From positions 372,001 through 436,000 of the forward strand of contig JACJYV010000002.1 of the NCBI GenBank assembly GCA_020635905.1: DNA of 64,000 nt, in the 5' to 3' direction. The notes under the pieces were generated by a model. The model worked only from the letters and a program-made list of their open reading frames with translations. It was not told where the DNA came from and made no database searches. Positions 53,841 through 62,551 of the stretch are shown here, in pieces. Position numbers and translations under genes: made by a program. This DNA comes from Bacteroidia bacterium. GTDB taxonomy: Bacteria; Bacteroidota; Bacteroidia; J057; JADKCL01. Within the stretch, counting starts at the first letter, position 1. Every line of letters begins with the position of its first letter.

Positions 53841-54626
53841 ATGAAATCGCGCATAAGCAGCTTATTATTTTTCCTTTTCATCCTCACCACAGCCTCACTG
53901 AAGGCGCAGGTCAGCATCAGCGACTCTGCGATTGGTTTTGGGATGATCAACATGGAATATTATGCGAGCGCACCCGGGGGTGACCTTAAGGACCGTTTTG
54001 GGTTTACCAATACCATGGGAGCCAGCATTGGCTGGAAATGGCCCAGTAATTTTTATGTGCTGGGAAGCTGGCAGGGGCTGTTTGGCAACCAGGTGAAGGA
54101 CTCGGTCGGGTGGAATGTGATGACCATGCTCTATAACGTGGAACGCAACGCCTATAACGGCCTGATTCCGGGTACAGACGGCAAACTGACCGAGGTCAGG
54201 TTTTATGAACGGGGCTATGTAATTCCGTTGGTGGTGGGGAAAATTTTTCCCATTTCTCCAGCTAATCCCAACAGTGGACTCTATGTGGAAGCAGGCACCC
54301 AGTTTATCCAGCATAAGATTCATCTGGAAGCCATCGGGCAGGATGCGCCCGCAGTAGCCAAGCCTTATAATAAAGGCTACGACCGCCTCACCAACGGACT
54401 TGGTCTGGTGGAAGGCTTTGGCTTTCGCTATTTTTCCCGCAATCGCCTGGTCAACTTTCACCTGGGCATGCAATTTTCGCAGAATTTCACCAAAAGCCGC
54501 CGCAGCGTCAACCTCGACTCAGGCCAGACCGAATTTCCCAACCGTCTGGATTTGCTCTACGGCTTCAAGCTGGGCTGGACCTTTTTGATTTACAATCAGG
54601 CGGCGGATAAGGAGTATTATTATTGA
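53841..54626 (+). CDS. Putative outer-membrane protein
   Basis: 261 residues; signal peptide ending near SLKAQ. Alternating strands (NFYVLGSWQGLFG, NSGLYVEAGTQFIQHKIHLE) and an aromatic end suggest a small barrel. No named family recognised. Its stop codon TGA starts a copy of the AGAT repeat. Confidence 0.6.
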   Translation: MKSRISSLLFFLFILTTASLKAQVSISDSAIGFGMINMEYYASAPGGDLKDRFGFTNTMGASIGWKWPSNFYVLGSWQGLFGNQVKDSVGWNVMTMLYNVERNAYNGLIPGTDGKLTEVRFYERGYVIPLVVGKIFPISPANPNSGLYVEAGTQFIQHKIHLEAIGQDAPAVAKPYNKGYDRLTNGLGLVEGFGFRYFSRNRLVNFHLGMQFSQNFTKSRRSVNLDSGQTEFPNRLDLLYGFKLGWTFLIYNQAADKEYYY

Positions 54627-54690
54627 GATTTTAGAGCGCTTCGCTGTGAGATTTTCGATGTGAGAGAGGGGTGGTTAGATGTAGTTGAGA
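54624..54690. repeat. AGAT/TTAGA repeat, copy F
   Basis: Starts with TGAGATTTTAGAG where the TGA is the stop codon of the upstream gene, then GTGAGATTTTCGATGTGAGAG. Confidence 0.6.
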
Positions 54691-54724
54691 ATTGGGGTTA
54701 GTGTAAAGCGCAGAGGAGACGGGT

Positions 54725-54799
54725 TGACAATAAAATTTTTGCCAAGTTTTTGACAATAAAAATATTGTTACTACATTTATGACAATAAATCTATTGTCA
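54725..54799. promoter_or_regulatory. Palindromic operator array upstream of the ATPase pair
   Basis: Two inverted repeats with TGACAATA arms: 54751-54770 (arm TGACAATA, spacer AAAA, arm TATTGTTA, one mismatch) and 54780-54799 (arm TGACAATA, spacer AATC, arm TATTGTCA, perfect). Their centres are 29 bases apart. A third TGACAATA half-site is at 54725-54732. The last palindrome ends four bases before the ATG at 54803. Such symmetry suggests a dimeric DNA-binding regulator. Confidence 0.7.
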
Positions 54800-54802
54800 T
54801 AA

Positions 54803-55972
54803 ATGAAAAACGTAGTCGGACAAACCCCCAGAGGAAAAGATTTTTACAAGCGCCCCAAGCTGATAGAGAAATTTTACCGTCGTCTTGAAAGCGGCTCTAA
54901 CTTATATATGGCAGCCCCAAGACGGGTAGGAAAGACTTCCATTATGCGCTTTTTGGAGGATCAGCCTCGGGAGGGATTCGAATTTGTATATGTTTTCGTA
55001 GAGGCCATTGATGATCCTGAAGAATTTTTCCAGGAATTATTTATCAAACTATTGAGAAGCAATGCAATTTCGGCAGCATCCAAACGACTGGAACAATCCA
55101 AGACTTTTGGTAAAAGTATCTTAGGGCGAATAAAGAGCATTACAATTCTTGGTCAAGGAATTGAACTGAATGATGGTGAAAAAATTACCTTTCACGAGGC
55201 ACTTGAAAATCTGGTTTCGAAATTAGAGCCCGTGGACAAGAAAATCGTCATTATGATCGACGAGTTTCCGCAGGTCATTGAGAACATCAGTGAAAAGCAA
55301 GGAAATGAGGTTGCTGAAAAATTCCTAAGAACCAATCGTGGATTGAGGCAAAGTGCCAATCAAAATATCCAGTTTATTTATACAGGTTCCATTGGCCTGC
55401 CAGTAGTAGTCAAAAAATTTTCCTCACTGGCCGTGATCAATGATTTGAATATCATTGAAGTTCCCCCTCTTTCCGAGAAGGAAGCACTGGATTTTAGCCA
55501 GAAAATTCTGAAAGAATATTCCCTGGAAATTGAGCAGGAGGTAATCCCCCATTTGCTTCAAAAAGTGGAGTGGTTGATTCCCCATTTCCTTCAACTCGCT
55601 ATTCAGGAATTAATTGACATTTATGAAAGCAAAGAGAAGACAATCACACCCAAAGATGTGGATGATGCCATTTCAAAAATGGTAAACCTGCGAAACAACA
55701 TCTATTTTGAGTCTTATTTCACCCGCCTTGAAAGCAGGTTTTCGGCCACAGAATATAAGTTTGCCCTGAAAATATTGGGTCTGATTGCCGAACAAAATGA
55801 TTTAGACAAATCTGAGATTCTAACCCTCGCCACGAAGTCAAAGGTTCCTGAAAAAGGAGCCCGGGTTTTGGAATCCCTCGAATTCGACGGATACATCACC
55901 CCTCTTGACAAAAAATATCGCTTCACTTCGCCCATCCTGCAATTGTGGTGGAAAAAATACGTCTCAGAATAA
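54803..55972 (+). CDS. P-loop ATPase with C-terminal winged-helix, first of a pair
   Basis: 389 residues. Walker A PRRVGKTS (K44), Walker B VIMIDEFPQV (D153/E154) and a sensor-like FIYTGSIG. This layout is the ATPase_2/STAND-like group (PF01637 type). Residues ~300-389 form a probable winged helix (ILGLIAEQNDLDKSEILTLA, KYRFTSPILQLWWKKYV). No membrane segment. The next gene starts 11 bases after its stop, so they form one unit. Function unknown; regulated defence or stress sensing is inferred from the fold and palindromic promoter. Confidence 0.78.
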   Translation: MKNVVGQTPRGKDFYKRPKLIEKFYRRLESGSNLYMAAPRRVGKTSIMRFLEDQPREGFEFVYVFVEAIDDPEEFFQELFIKLLRSNAISAASKRLEQSKTFGKSILGRIKSITILGQGIELNDGEKITFHEALENLVSKLEPVDKKIVIMIDEFPQVIENISEKQGNEVAEKFLRTNRGLRQSANQNIQFIYTGSIGLPVVVKKFSSLAVINDLNIIEVPPLSEKEALDFSQKILKEYSLEIEQEVIPHLLQKVEWLIPHFLQLAIQELIDIYESKEKTITPKDVDDAISKMVNLRNNIYFESYFTRLESRFSATEYKFALKILGLIAEQNDLDKSEILTLATKSKVPEKGARVLESLEFDGYITPLDKKYRFTSPILQLWWKKYVSE

Positions 55973-55983
55973 CTCAACTCACC

Positions 55984-58275
55984 ATGGTACAAAGAACAGT
56001 CGCCTCCATTTATAATCCTGGTAACCTTTCCAAAGAAAAGTTGCATGATTCCTTTGTGGTTCGTCTTCCCAAATTCGAACGCATTTTCAAAGACATCAAA
56101 GATGCTGATATGTCTGTGCCTCAGCAACATTACCTGATTGAAGGCCAGAGGGGTATGGGCAAAACCAGTATGCTGCTGAAACTGGCTTACAGCATCCAGG
56201 ATGATCCTGAGCTGAACCAGGTTTTGCTCCCAGTGATTTTCAATGAGGAGGAATACAGCATTTCAAAACTGTACAAAATGTGGGAAAAGGTCGCTGAAAT
56301 TCTTTCTGATAAAGAGCCTGGGTTTTCCAATCTCCACGATGAAATGGATGATTTGTACGACAAGCTCAAAGACGAGGAATTGTACGAAAAAGCCGCTTTT
56401 GAACTCCTGATCCAGCGCGCCAGAAAGGAAGACAAGAAACTCATTCTCTTCATTGACAACTTTGGAGACATTTTTTCCAAATTCGACAAACACGAAAACC
56501 AGCGCTTGCGTGAGGTGCTCACCACCTGTGCCGACCTGCGCCTGATTGCGGCCTCTTCTGTGGTCATGGAAGCCTTTTTTGATTATAAAGAGCCTTTGTT
56601 TGAGTTTTTCAAACGGGAAAAGCTTCAAGGTTTAAGTCGAAAAGAAGCAGATGCCTTATTACTCAAACTTGGAGAGGATTACAAACAGGAGCAAATTAAA
56701 ACTATTCTTGAAGAACAACCCGGTCGGGTGGAGGCCCTGCGCAGAATTACAGGGGGGGTGATTCGCACCATGGTGCTCATGTTTGAAATCTTTGTGGATT
56801 ACGAAAAAGGAGAGGCATTTGAGGATCTGGAAAAGATTCTGGACCGGGTAACTCCTTTGTACAAGCACAGAATGGACGATCTGCCTGCTCAGCAGCAAAC
56901 CATCGTGAATGTCATTGCCTTGCAATGGGATGCCATTTCCACCAAAGAGATTGCCGAAAAAACCCGATTGGCCAGCAAAGTAGTTTCCGCCCAACTGAGC
57001 CAATTGGTGGATAATGACATTGTGGAAAAAGTGCCAACCAATACCAAAAACCACCTTTACAGAATAAAAGAGCGGTTTTTCAATATTTGGTACCTGATGC
57101 GCCAGGGCAGAAGAAACGACAAGCAAAGGGTGGTCTGGTTAACCCGCTTTTTTGAAGATTGGTGTGATGAGATTGGGATTGTAGATCGGGCAAGGAAGCA
57201 TGTGGAGGCTTTGAAAGGTGGTTTATATGATGTGATGGCAGGATTGGATTTGAGTCTGGCACTGAGTTCTGCAAAACATTTGCCCACAGAAGAACGATCT
57301 GAGCTTGTTTTCGAGACGCTTAAATTTTTAAAATCTAAATCCCCTGACTTGCTTAAATCTTATTCCAGAAGCGAATTTGATGGTGAACAGGATTTGAACT
57401 TATTAAGTAGGGTGATGTTAAAACAGTACCAGGAAAATAAAACAGCTTTTGATGGCATGAATCCCCTCGAAAAAAAGCAACTATTCGTAAATATGGCGCT
57501 TTTATCTCTTGAGGAAGACAATCAGGAAATCGCGACCGAACTCATTTGGAGGCTCAGTGATGGTAATTCTAAAAGGTATTTCATTTTGCTTTCGGGACTT
57601 TTTATTAAAACAAAAAGGTGGGAAATCCTTTTTGAATTAGGAATAATGGCTGCTAGCCAATCCCAAAAAATTGTTGCGTTTATGGTTGCCCAAGTTCTTT
57701 ATGGAGTAGAAAAAGATATGGCACTTCATCTAATGACGAGTTTAGCTAATAATGAATTTTGGCCAGCTCTTTTTTTCCAAATAATGAATTTCGAAGGAAC
57801 GAAAACAGATATCAAGAATCTTTATGAGACTGAATTTAATTCATCGCTAAAGTATGTCTATATCAATCAGAAATTTATCCAATCTCTTAATCCACAAAAA
57901 AATACAACAGATCTTCTTAACTCAATTGGTTCTGAATTAATTTCCCAGTGGTTGGCCAAATTAATCAAATTCGACTTCTTCGAAGAAGCCAAATCAGAAA
58001 TCATAGAAACTGAAAGACGGGGGCTTTTGAATCTGGACGATGTATTCCTTCAACTTCTTGCAAAAAAAGAATTCTCCCAACTCGCAAACTTCTTCACCTC
58101 CCCCCAGGGCGAAGCCCTTCACCTCAAAGACCGCTTCAAGCCCATTTGGTACGCCCTTATGTACTACATGCAGGATGAGTACCCGAACGAATACCTGAAA
58201 ATGGGTCCCGAACTGGAGGAAACAGTAAAGGAAATCATCGCGGAGGTGGAGAAAAGGGCGGTAGATTATGCGTAG
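55984..58275 (+). CDS. STAND-like ATPase with winged helix and helical C-terminal region, second of a pair
   Basis: 763 residues from ATG at 55984. Walker A IEGQRGMGKTS (K60), Walker B LILFIDNFGDIF (D158). About 300-375 is a winged helix (STKEIAEKTRLASKVVSAQL, NHLYRIKERFFNIWYLMR). The remaining ~390 residues are helical and could form TPR-like repeats that sense a partner. The DNA from about 57300 to 58050 is visibly richer in A/T than the ATPase part. No nuclease or other effector domain is recognisable. It is probably partnered with the preceding ATPase. Confidence 0.75.
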   Translation: MVQRTVASIYNPGNLSKEKLHDSFVVRLPKFERIFKDIKDADMSVPQQHYLIEGQRGMGKTSMLLKLAYSIQDDPELNQVLLPVIFNEEEYSISKLYKMWEKVAEILSDKEPGFSNLHDEMDDLYDKLKDEELYEKAAFELLIQRARKEDKKLILFIDNFGDIFSKFDKHENQRLREVLTTCADLRLIAASSVVMEAFFDYKEPLFEFFKREKLQGLSRKEADALLLKLGEDYKQEQIKTILEEQPGRVEALRRITGGVIRTMVLMFEIFVDYEKGEAFEDLEKILDRVTPLYKHRMDDLPAQQQTIVNVIALQWDAISTKEIAEKTRLASKVVSAQLSQLVDNDIVEKVPTNTKNHLYRIKERFFNIWYLMRQGRRNDKQRVVWLTRFFEDWCDEIGIVDRARKHVEALKGGLYDVMAGLDLSLALSSAKHLPTEERSELVFETLKFLKSKSPDLLKSYSRSEFDGEQDLNLLSRVMLKQYQENKTAFDGMNPLEKKQLFVNMALLSLEEDNQEIATELIWRLSDGNSKRYFILLSGLFIKTKRWEILFELGIMAASQSQKIVAFMVAQVLYGVEKDMALHLMTSLANNEFWPALFFQIMNFEGTKTDIKNLYETEFNSSLKYVYINQKFIQSLNPQKNTTDLLNSIGSELISQWLAKLIKFDFFEEAKSEIIETERRGLLNLDDVFLQLLAKKEFSQLANFFTSPQGEALHLKDRFKPIWYALMYYMQDEYPNEYLKMGPELEETVKEIIAEVEKRAVDYA

Positions 58276-58462
58276 GATCATTGAGAGGTGAAACAGAAAG
58301 GTTTGTCGCTTTTTCGTTGATTTTTAGCCAATACAACCGTTCACAATTCTGACGGCTAACTGGCCTTTTTGTTTGAATTTATTTCAATTTTTACTTACTT
58401 AAGCCCAGCAAGTGTTGTGTATTACCGTTTTCTGTACAATTTAACTTAATACCTGAATTACC

Positions 58463-59815
58463 ATGAAGAGAATCTTATTCCTATCCGCAATTTTATTGTT
58501 TAATATTTGCCTTGGGCTGGCTCAGGTCAATCCTGTTCCTATGGGAAGATCAGGTGATATTTTCACCATCACTGAATTGGAAGCCAACAGCCTGATCGCA
58601 GATGATTCCCTGAACACGGTTATTTTTATTCACAGACAAGATGATTCGCAAAATTCGGGATCAGAATATCTGCTGAGATATGACTACTCAACAGATGGGG
58701 GCGCCAGCTTTACTTCAAACATTGGTCCTCTGAATCCCAATTTAACCGTGAATACAGCTTATCCACAGGCTGCTTTATTCAACCCGGCTGGTAATACCAC
58801 CCCTTCCAATGCCAAACTGATCTGGTTGGCAGGTGGATTGGGCAGCCAGCTTCCTGATGGCCACATTGCAGGGGCCTGTTCCTTAGGTTCCAGTACAAGT
58901 TCAGAACACTACAATTTCACGGGAGGGAAAGCAGACCTTTATCCAATGGGTTTTTGCCAGGGAAAACATGGAGAATACTGGGCTGTATCCAGCAAACTCA
59001 CCCCTTCATTTAATGGAATTGACTCAGTTTATGTTTTCAAAGGTACTTATTCCAGCAGTTCACAGGATGTTCAATGGAGCATTCAAACGCAGAAATTTGC
59101 CAACAACTTTAAGGCCTGGAATAACGGAAATCCCATTTATTATGGCATGAATGCAGCTTTTTCACCCAAAGGTGACACAGGTTGGGTAGCCTGGTTGGGA
59201 GATCTTAACGGCGGGCATGATTCCCTGCTTTCCCCAATTTTCATGAGAAGTACAAATGGAGGTACAACCTGGGGAAATCCTGTTGAAATTGACTTACGTC
59301 AATTTGCCTGGATCAAGGACACCCTGACTTCTTTTTGGATGGATGGAAATGGCAATCCCTTAGGTACCGGACGTCCAACCACGGGTTTTGATTGTGACCT
59401 GGTGGTGGATGTATATGGTAATCCTCATCTTATTACAGTGATTGGAAATGGAACGCTCTCTGGCAATCAGAATCCTCCCCAATATTCAATTTTCAGTGCT
59501 CACGAGAAGTTTATGGCTGATATTACCTCTACTGATGGAGGGCAAACCTGGGAGGTGGTATATCTGGCTCCTGTGCTAACTTTCAGGGGAGAATTTGGCA
59601 AGCCAGATGCTCAAGGCGATAGGTTATACATGGATAATTGTCCTCAGATTTCACGCAACCGGAAAGGTACCCACATTTTTTACGGCTGGGTAGATTCAGA
59701 CACCATCCTGATAGGGTTTGGCGAGCAAAGAAATATGGCTCCCAATTTCATAACCACTGCCTATCGGGTCACGGACGGATACAGAACTTGTTTTCGAAAT
59801 ATTACCGCGTCAGAC
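58463..59815 (+). pseudogene. N-terminal part of a T9SS sialidase-like/PKD protein, interrupted by an IS3-family element
   Basis: 451 intact codons, signal peptide near GLAQ. Three Asp-box motifs (STDGGASF near 75, STNGGTTW near 263, STDGGQTW near 355) indicate a BNR/sialidase-type beta-propeller. The reading frame runs into the IS end and stops at 59833. Removing the IS and one GAC copy joins codon 451 (GAC, 59813-59815) directly to 61496 in frame. The intact gene would encode about 774 residues. Confidence 0.85.
59813..59815. other. Target-site duplication GAC (left)
   Basis: Matches GAC at 61493-61495. Three bases is a usual duplication length for several IS3 subgroups. Confidence 0.8.
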
Positions 59816-59861
59816 TGTCTTTTACTAAAATAGCTATACAACTTTCGCAACCTTGAAAGTG

Positions 59862-60413
59862 ATGGCAAAATCAAAAAGTAATTCAAATTCTAAAAAAGAT
59901 TTAAGTGTTCAACATCGAAAGTCGCCTGCTGTTAAGCGAATGATTGTTGAGTTGGTAGATTCAGGTAAAATGACTGGCATTGAGGCATCCCAAAAATACG
60001 GGGTCAGTACGTATGCAATTCAGCAGTGGCGTTCTGTGGTCGCTGCGGGACGTAGCCTGGTTACTCGGCAATACGACAAAGCTCTCAAGCTGCGGATAAT
60101 TCATGAGATTAATTCTGGTTTGTTGACTATTGAAGAGGCTGTTAAGAAGTACGATATCAACTATGTGCAAGTAATTCACCGTTGGATGAAAGCAGCGGAG
60201 TTATCATCTTGTTCCCCTATGTCAAAACCGTCCCAAACAGGCAGTGAGAAGCCTGAAACAGAATCCTTGGAATCCGAGAACGCACGTTTGCGCAAAGAAC
60301 TTGAAGATGCCAAACTAAGAGTTCTGGGCCTTGAGTCCCTAATTGAAGTGGCTGAGGAGGAGCTTGAGATAAAAATCAGAAAAAAGTCTGGTACCAAACA
60401 GTTGAAAAAATGA
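59862..60413 (+). CDS. IS3-family OrfA (DNA-binding protein)
   Basis: 183 residues from ATG at 59862 (TTG three codons earlier is possible). Two helix-turn-helix segments: about 30-60 (GIEASQKYGVSTYAIQQW) and about 80-110 (LTIEEAVKKYDINYVQVIHR), then a leucine-zipper-like helix (about 130-165). OrfA of IS3 elements recognises the ends. Longer than most (~100), because of the second HTH. It ends in AAA AAA TGA, the A-run where a -1 slip would enter orfB. Confidence 0.85.
   Translation: MAKSKSNSNSKKDLSVQHRKSPAVKRMIVELVDSGKMTGIEASQKYGVSTYAIQQWRSVVAAGRSLVTRQYDKALKLRIIHEINSGLLTIEEAVKKYDINYVQVIHRWMKAAELSSCSPMSKPSQTGSEKPETESLESENARLRKELEDAKLRVLGLESLIEVAEEELEIKIRKKSGTKQLKK
60405..60410 (+). promoter_or_regulatory. 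A6 slippery run at the orfA/orfB junction
   Basis: Six A bases in codons AAA AAA just before the orfA stop. A -1 slip puts the ribosome on the ATG of orfB (60410), as in programmed frameshifts of IS3 elements. The overlapping ATGA also allows simple re-initiation. Confidence 0.55.
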
Positions 60414-61378
60414 AAGAGCGTTACTCCCAGCTCTCCATAGAGAGATTGTGTGGACTGTTTGGTAAAAGTCGCCTGGCATATTATGACCGAAATAGGCGCA
60501 AAAATGCACAAATCAAAGATTACACCTTGGTTCTTGAAATGGTACGGCTAATTCGCAAGGACCAACCCCGGATTGGCACCCCGAAGTTGCATCACATGCT
60601 GAAAACTAAGCTCGAATTAGAAGGCATCAAAATGGGACGAGATGGTTTACATGCTCTATTGGCCTCATACCAGATGACGGTTCGCCCTCTGAGGCGATAT
60701 CGTCCCAAGACAACCTGGAGCGACCACTGGATGCGAAAGTGGCCCAACCAGATTAAAGACTTCCAAACGAACGGCCCCAATCAATTATGGGTGTCTGACA
60801 TCACTTACATCAGGCTTAAAGGTGATTTTTGTTTTCTCTTCCTTATCACAGATGCTTACTCGCACAAAATTGTAGGTTGGGCATTGGAGATGACCATGGG
60901 CCATGAAGGGGCTATTACGGCTTTAAAAATGGCGCTAAATCAGTGGAAGGACCGCAAGGATTGCTTGATCCATCATTCAGATCGTGGGTCCCAGTATTGT
61001 TGTGACAACTACGTTAAAACGCTTCAGGCAGCCGGGATCTCTGTCAGTATGACCCAAAGCGGTGATCCACGCGAAAACGCAGTTGCAGAAAGGGTAAATG
61101 GCATCCTAAAGGTTGAAATGGGGTTGAACGTTAAATTCGAAACTCTCATTGGAGCAAAGCGGGCATCGGGGCGCAAAATCGACATTTACAACCATGATCG
61201 GCCCCACCTGAGTTGCGATATGATGGCTCCTGCCGAAGCCCACCAAACCTCGGGCCCTCTAAAAAAACGATGGAAAAATACGCGCACAAGAAACCAGCGA
61301 AAGGAGGCGCAGGAAAAAACCACAGGATCAGTGGCTCTGCCCGCGGGCAGAGCCACTGATCCTGAAGTCCCTGTATAG
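60410..61378 (+). CDS. IS3-family OrfB transposase (DDE)
   Basis: 322 residues. N-terminal helix-turn-helix (YSQLSIERLCGLFGKSRLAYY), then the rve/DDE core: first Asp in NQLWVSDITYI, second in HHSDRGSQYC, Glu in ENAVAERVNGILK. The catalytic triad appears intact. The C-terminus contains the coding half of a 40-bp perfect palindrome. Likely active as far as sequence shows. Confidence 0.92.
   Translation: MKERYSQLSIERLCGLFGKSRLAYYDRNRRKNAQIKDYTLVLEMVRLIRKDQPRIGTPKLHHMLKTKLELEGIKMGRDGLHALLASYQMTVRPLRRYRPKTTWSDHWMRKWPNQIKDFQTNGPNQLWVSDITYIRLKGDFCFLFLITDAYSHKIVGWALEMTMGHEGAITALKMALNQWKDRKDCLIHHSDRGSQYCCDNYVKTLQAAGISVSMTQSGDPRENAVAERVNGILKVEMGLNVKFETLIGAKRASGRKIDIYNHDRPHLSCDMMAPAEAHQTSGPLKKRWKNTRTRNQRKEAQEKTTGSVALPAGRATDPEVPV
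61324..61363. repeat. 40-bp perfect palindrome in the transposase 3' end
   Basis: Left arm starts AGGATCAGTGGC, right arm is its exact complement; centre CCGCGG at 61341-61346. It lies in coding sequence for the last ~18 residues. Could act as a barrier to transcripts entering the element from outside or to read-through. Confidence 0.85.
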
Positions 61379-61492
61379 CTATTTTAGTAAGAGGGATTTT
61401 AAGTGTTTAGCTATTCCAGTAATAGGAAATAAAAATGTATAGTTATATTAGTGTTAAACAAGAAGGTTGTATAGTTATTTTAGGGAAGGACA
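61372..61492. repeat. Four tandem 32-bp units at the IS3 right end
   Basis: Copies of TGTATAG-C/T-TATTTTAGTAA start at 61372, 61404, 61436 and 61468, exactly 32 bases apart. The first is the exact complement of 18 bases of the left end (59823-59840). The last forms the right terminus. The third and second are degenerate. Confidence 0.85.
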
Positions 61493-62467
61493 GACCCAAT
61501 ATGGAAAAATGTAATTCTTTATCCCAAAGCCAGCCCTGTTTCTTTTGACTTTGGAGGTGGATATGAAGTTCCAATTGTATTTGCAGAAATGCTTACCAAT
61601 GACCAGAATGCGCCCAATCGCTTTCGTTACCTGGGCAATGATGTTATCTGGTATGATTCAGATTTCTATCCTCCCTCAAGCTTCAATCTTAGCTGGACAG
61701 GTAGTTGCTATGGAACGGGTTGCACTACTCCCGTCGCCTCCTTCAACAATTCGGCAAATAATCTGGCGTACACCTTTACCGCTGGAACCCTTGGAGGAGC
61801 CACCTCCTGGGCCTGGGATTTTGGCGATGGTGGAACATCCACCCAGCAAAACCCTTCTCATACCTATGCTTCTGCAGGTACCTACACGGTGTGTCTGGTG
61901 GTAAGCAATGCCTGCGGGGCTGATACCATTTGCAATTCCATCACGACCGGGTGCAATTCTCCTGTGGCTGCATATTCGTACAATTTTAATGGATTCACAG
62001 TGACATTCACTGACCAATCTTCTGACAATCCAACTTCCTGGGATTGGGACTTTGGGGATGGTACCACCAGCACCCAGCAAAACCCTGTTCATACGTACAC
62101 TCAGGGAGGCATTTTCAACGTCTGCCTGACTTCTACAAATTCTTGCGGTGCAGGAACTGATTGCCAATCCGTGAAAATTCTTCTCCTTTCAGATCCAAAA
62201 CCCTTTCAGGGAAGGCCTGAAATTTCACTTTATCCCAACCCAACCAATAGTCTGCTGAATTTGAAGGTTAGCAACTGGCAATATGAAGGACCTGTTCAGA
62301 TTTTGGTTTTGAATGCCCTGGGTCAAACCATTCGCAAGGAAAACTTTTCTTTCAATTCCCTTAATTGGACCACTCAATTGGATTTATCCAATGAAACCAA
62401 GGGTGTCTATTTTCTTCAAATCAAATCAAACCAGAATTCTGTAACCCGAAAATTTATTCTAAACTGA
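61493..62467 (+). pseudogene. C-terminal part of the interrupted sialidase-like/PKD T9SS protein
   Basis: Reads on from the target duplication GAC (61493-61495) in the frame of the N-terminal part and ends at 62467. Contains two PKD domains (SWAWDFGDGGTSTQQNPSHT and SWDWDFGDGTTSTQQNPVHT) and a T9SS type A C-terminal domain (SLYPNPTNSLLNLKVSNW ... KGVYFLQIKS). It has no own start, so without IS excision the surface anchor is lost. Confidence 0.85.
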
Positions 62468-62491
62468 TTTTTAACTCATACGATTTTTCAG

Positions 62492-62520
62492 CAAGGGAGG
62501 TAATTTGCCTCCCTTGTTGT
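62492..62520 (+). terminator. Terminator of the interrupted T9SS gene
   Basis: Perfect 9-bp stem CAAGGGAGG (62492-62500) / CCTCCCTTG (62508-62516), loop TAATTTG, then TTGTT. Confidence 0.7.
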
Positions 62521-62551
62521 TATGATTATGGGTGAAGGTACATTTAAATTA

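Larger units (their letters stand above)
59816..61492 (+). mobile_element. IS3-family insertion sequence (1677 bp)
   Basis: Ends start TGTC and match as inverted repeats: left TGTCTTTTACTAAAATAG, right (complement) TGTCCTTCCCTAAAATAA, then CTATACAAC in both. The GAC flanks and exact frame repair of the host gene fix the borders. Encodes orfA and orfB with DDE motif. The right end carries a 32-bp tandem array and the transposase end carries a 40-bp palindrome, both unusual. Confidence 0.9.
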
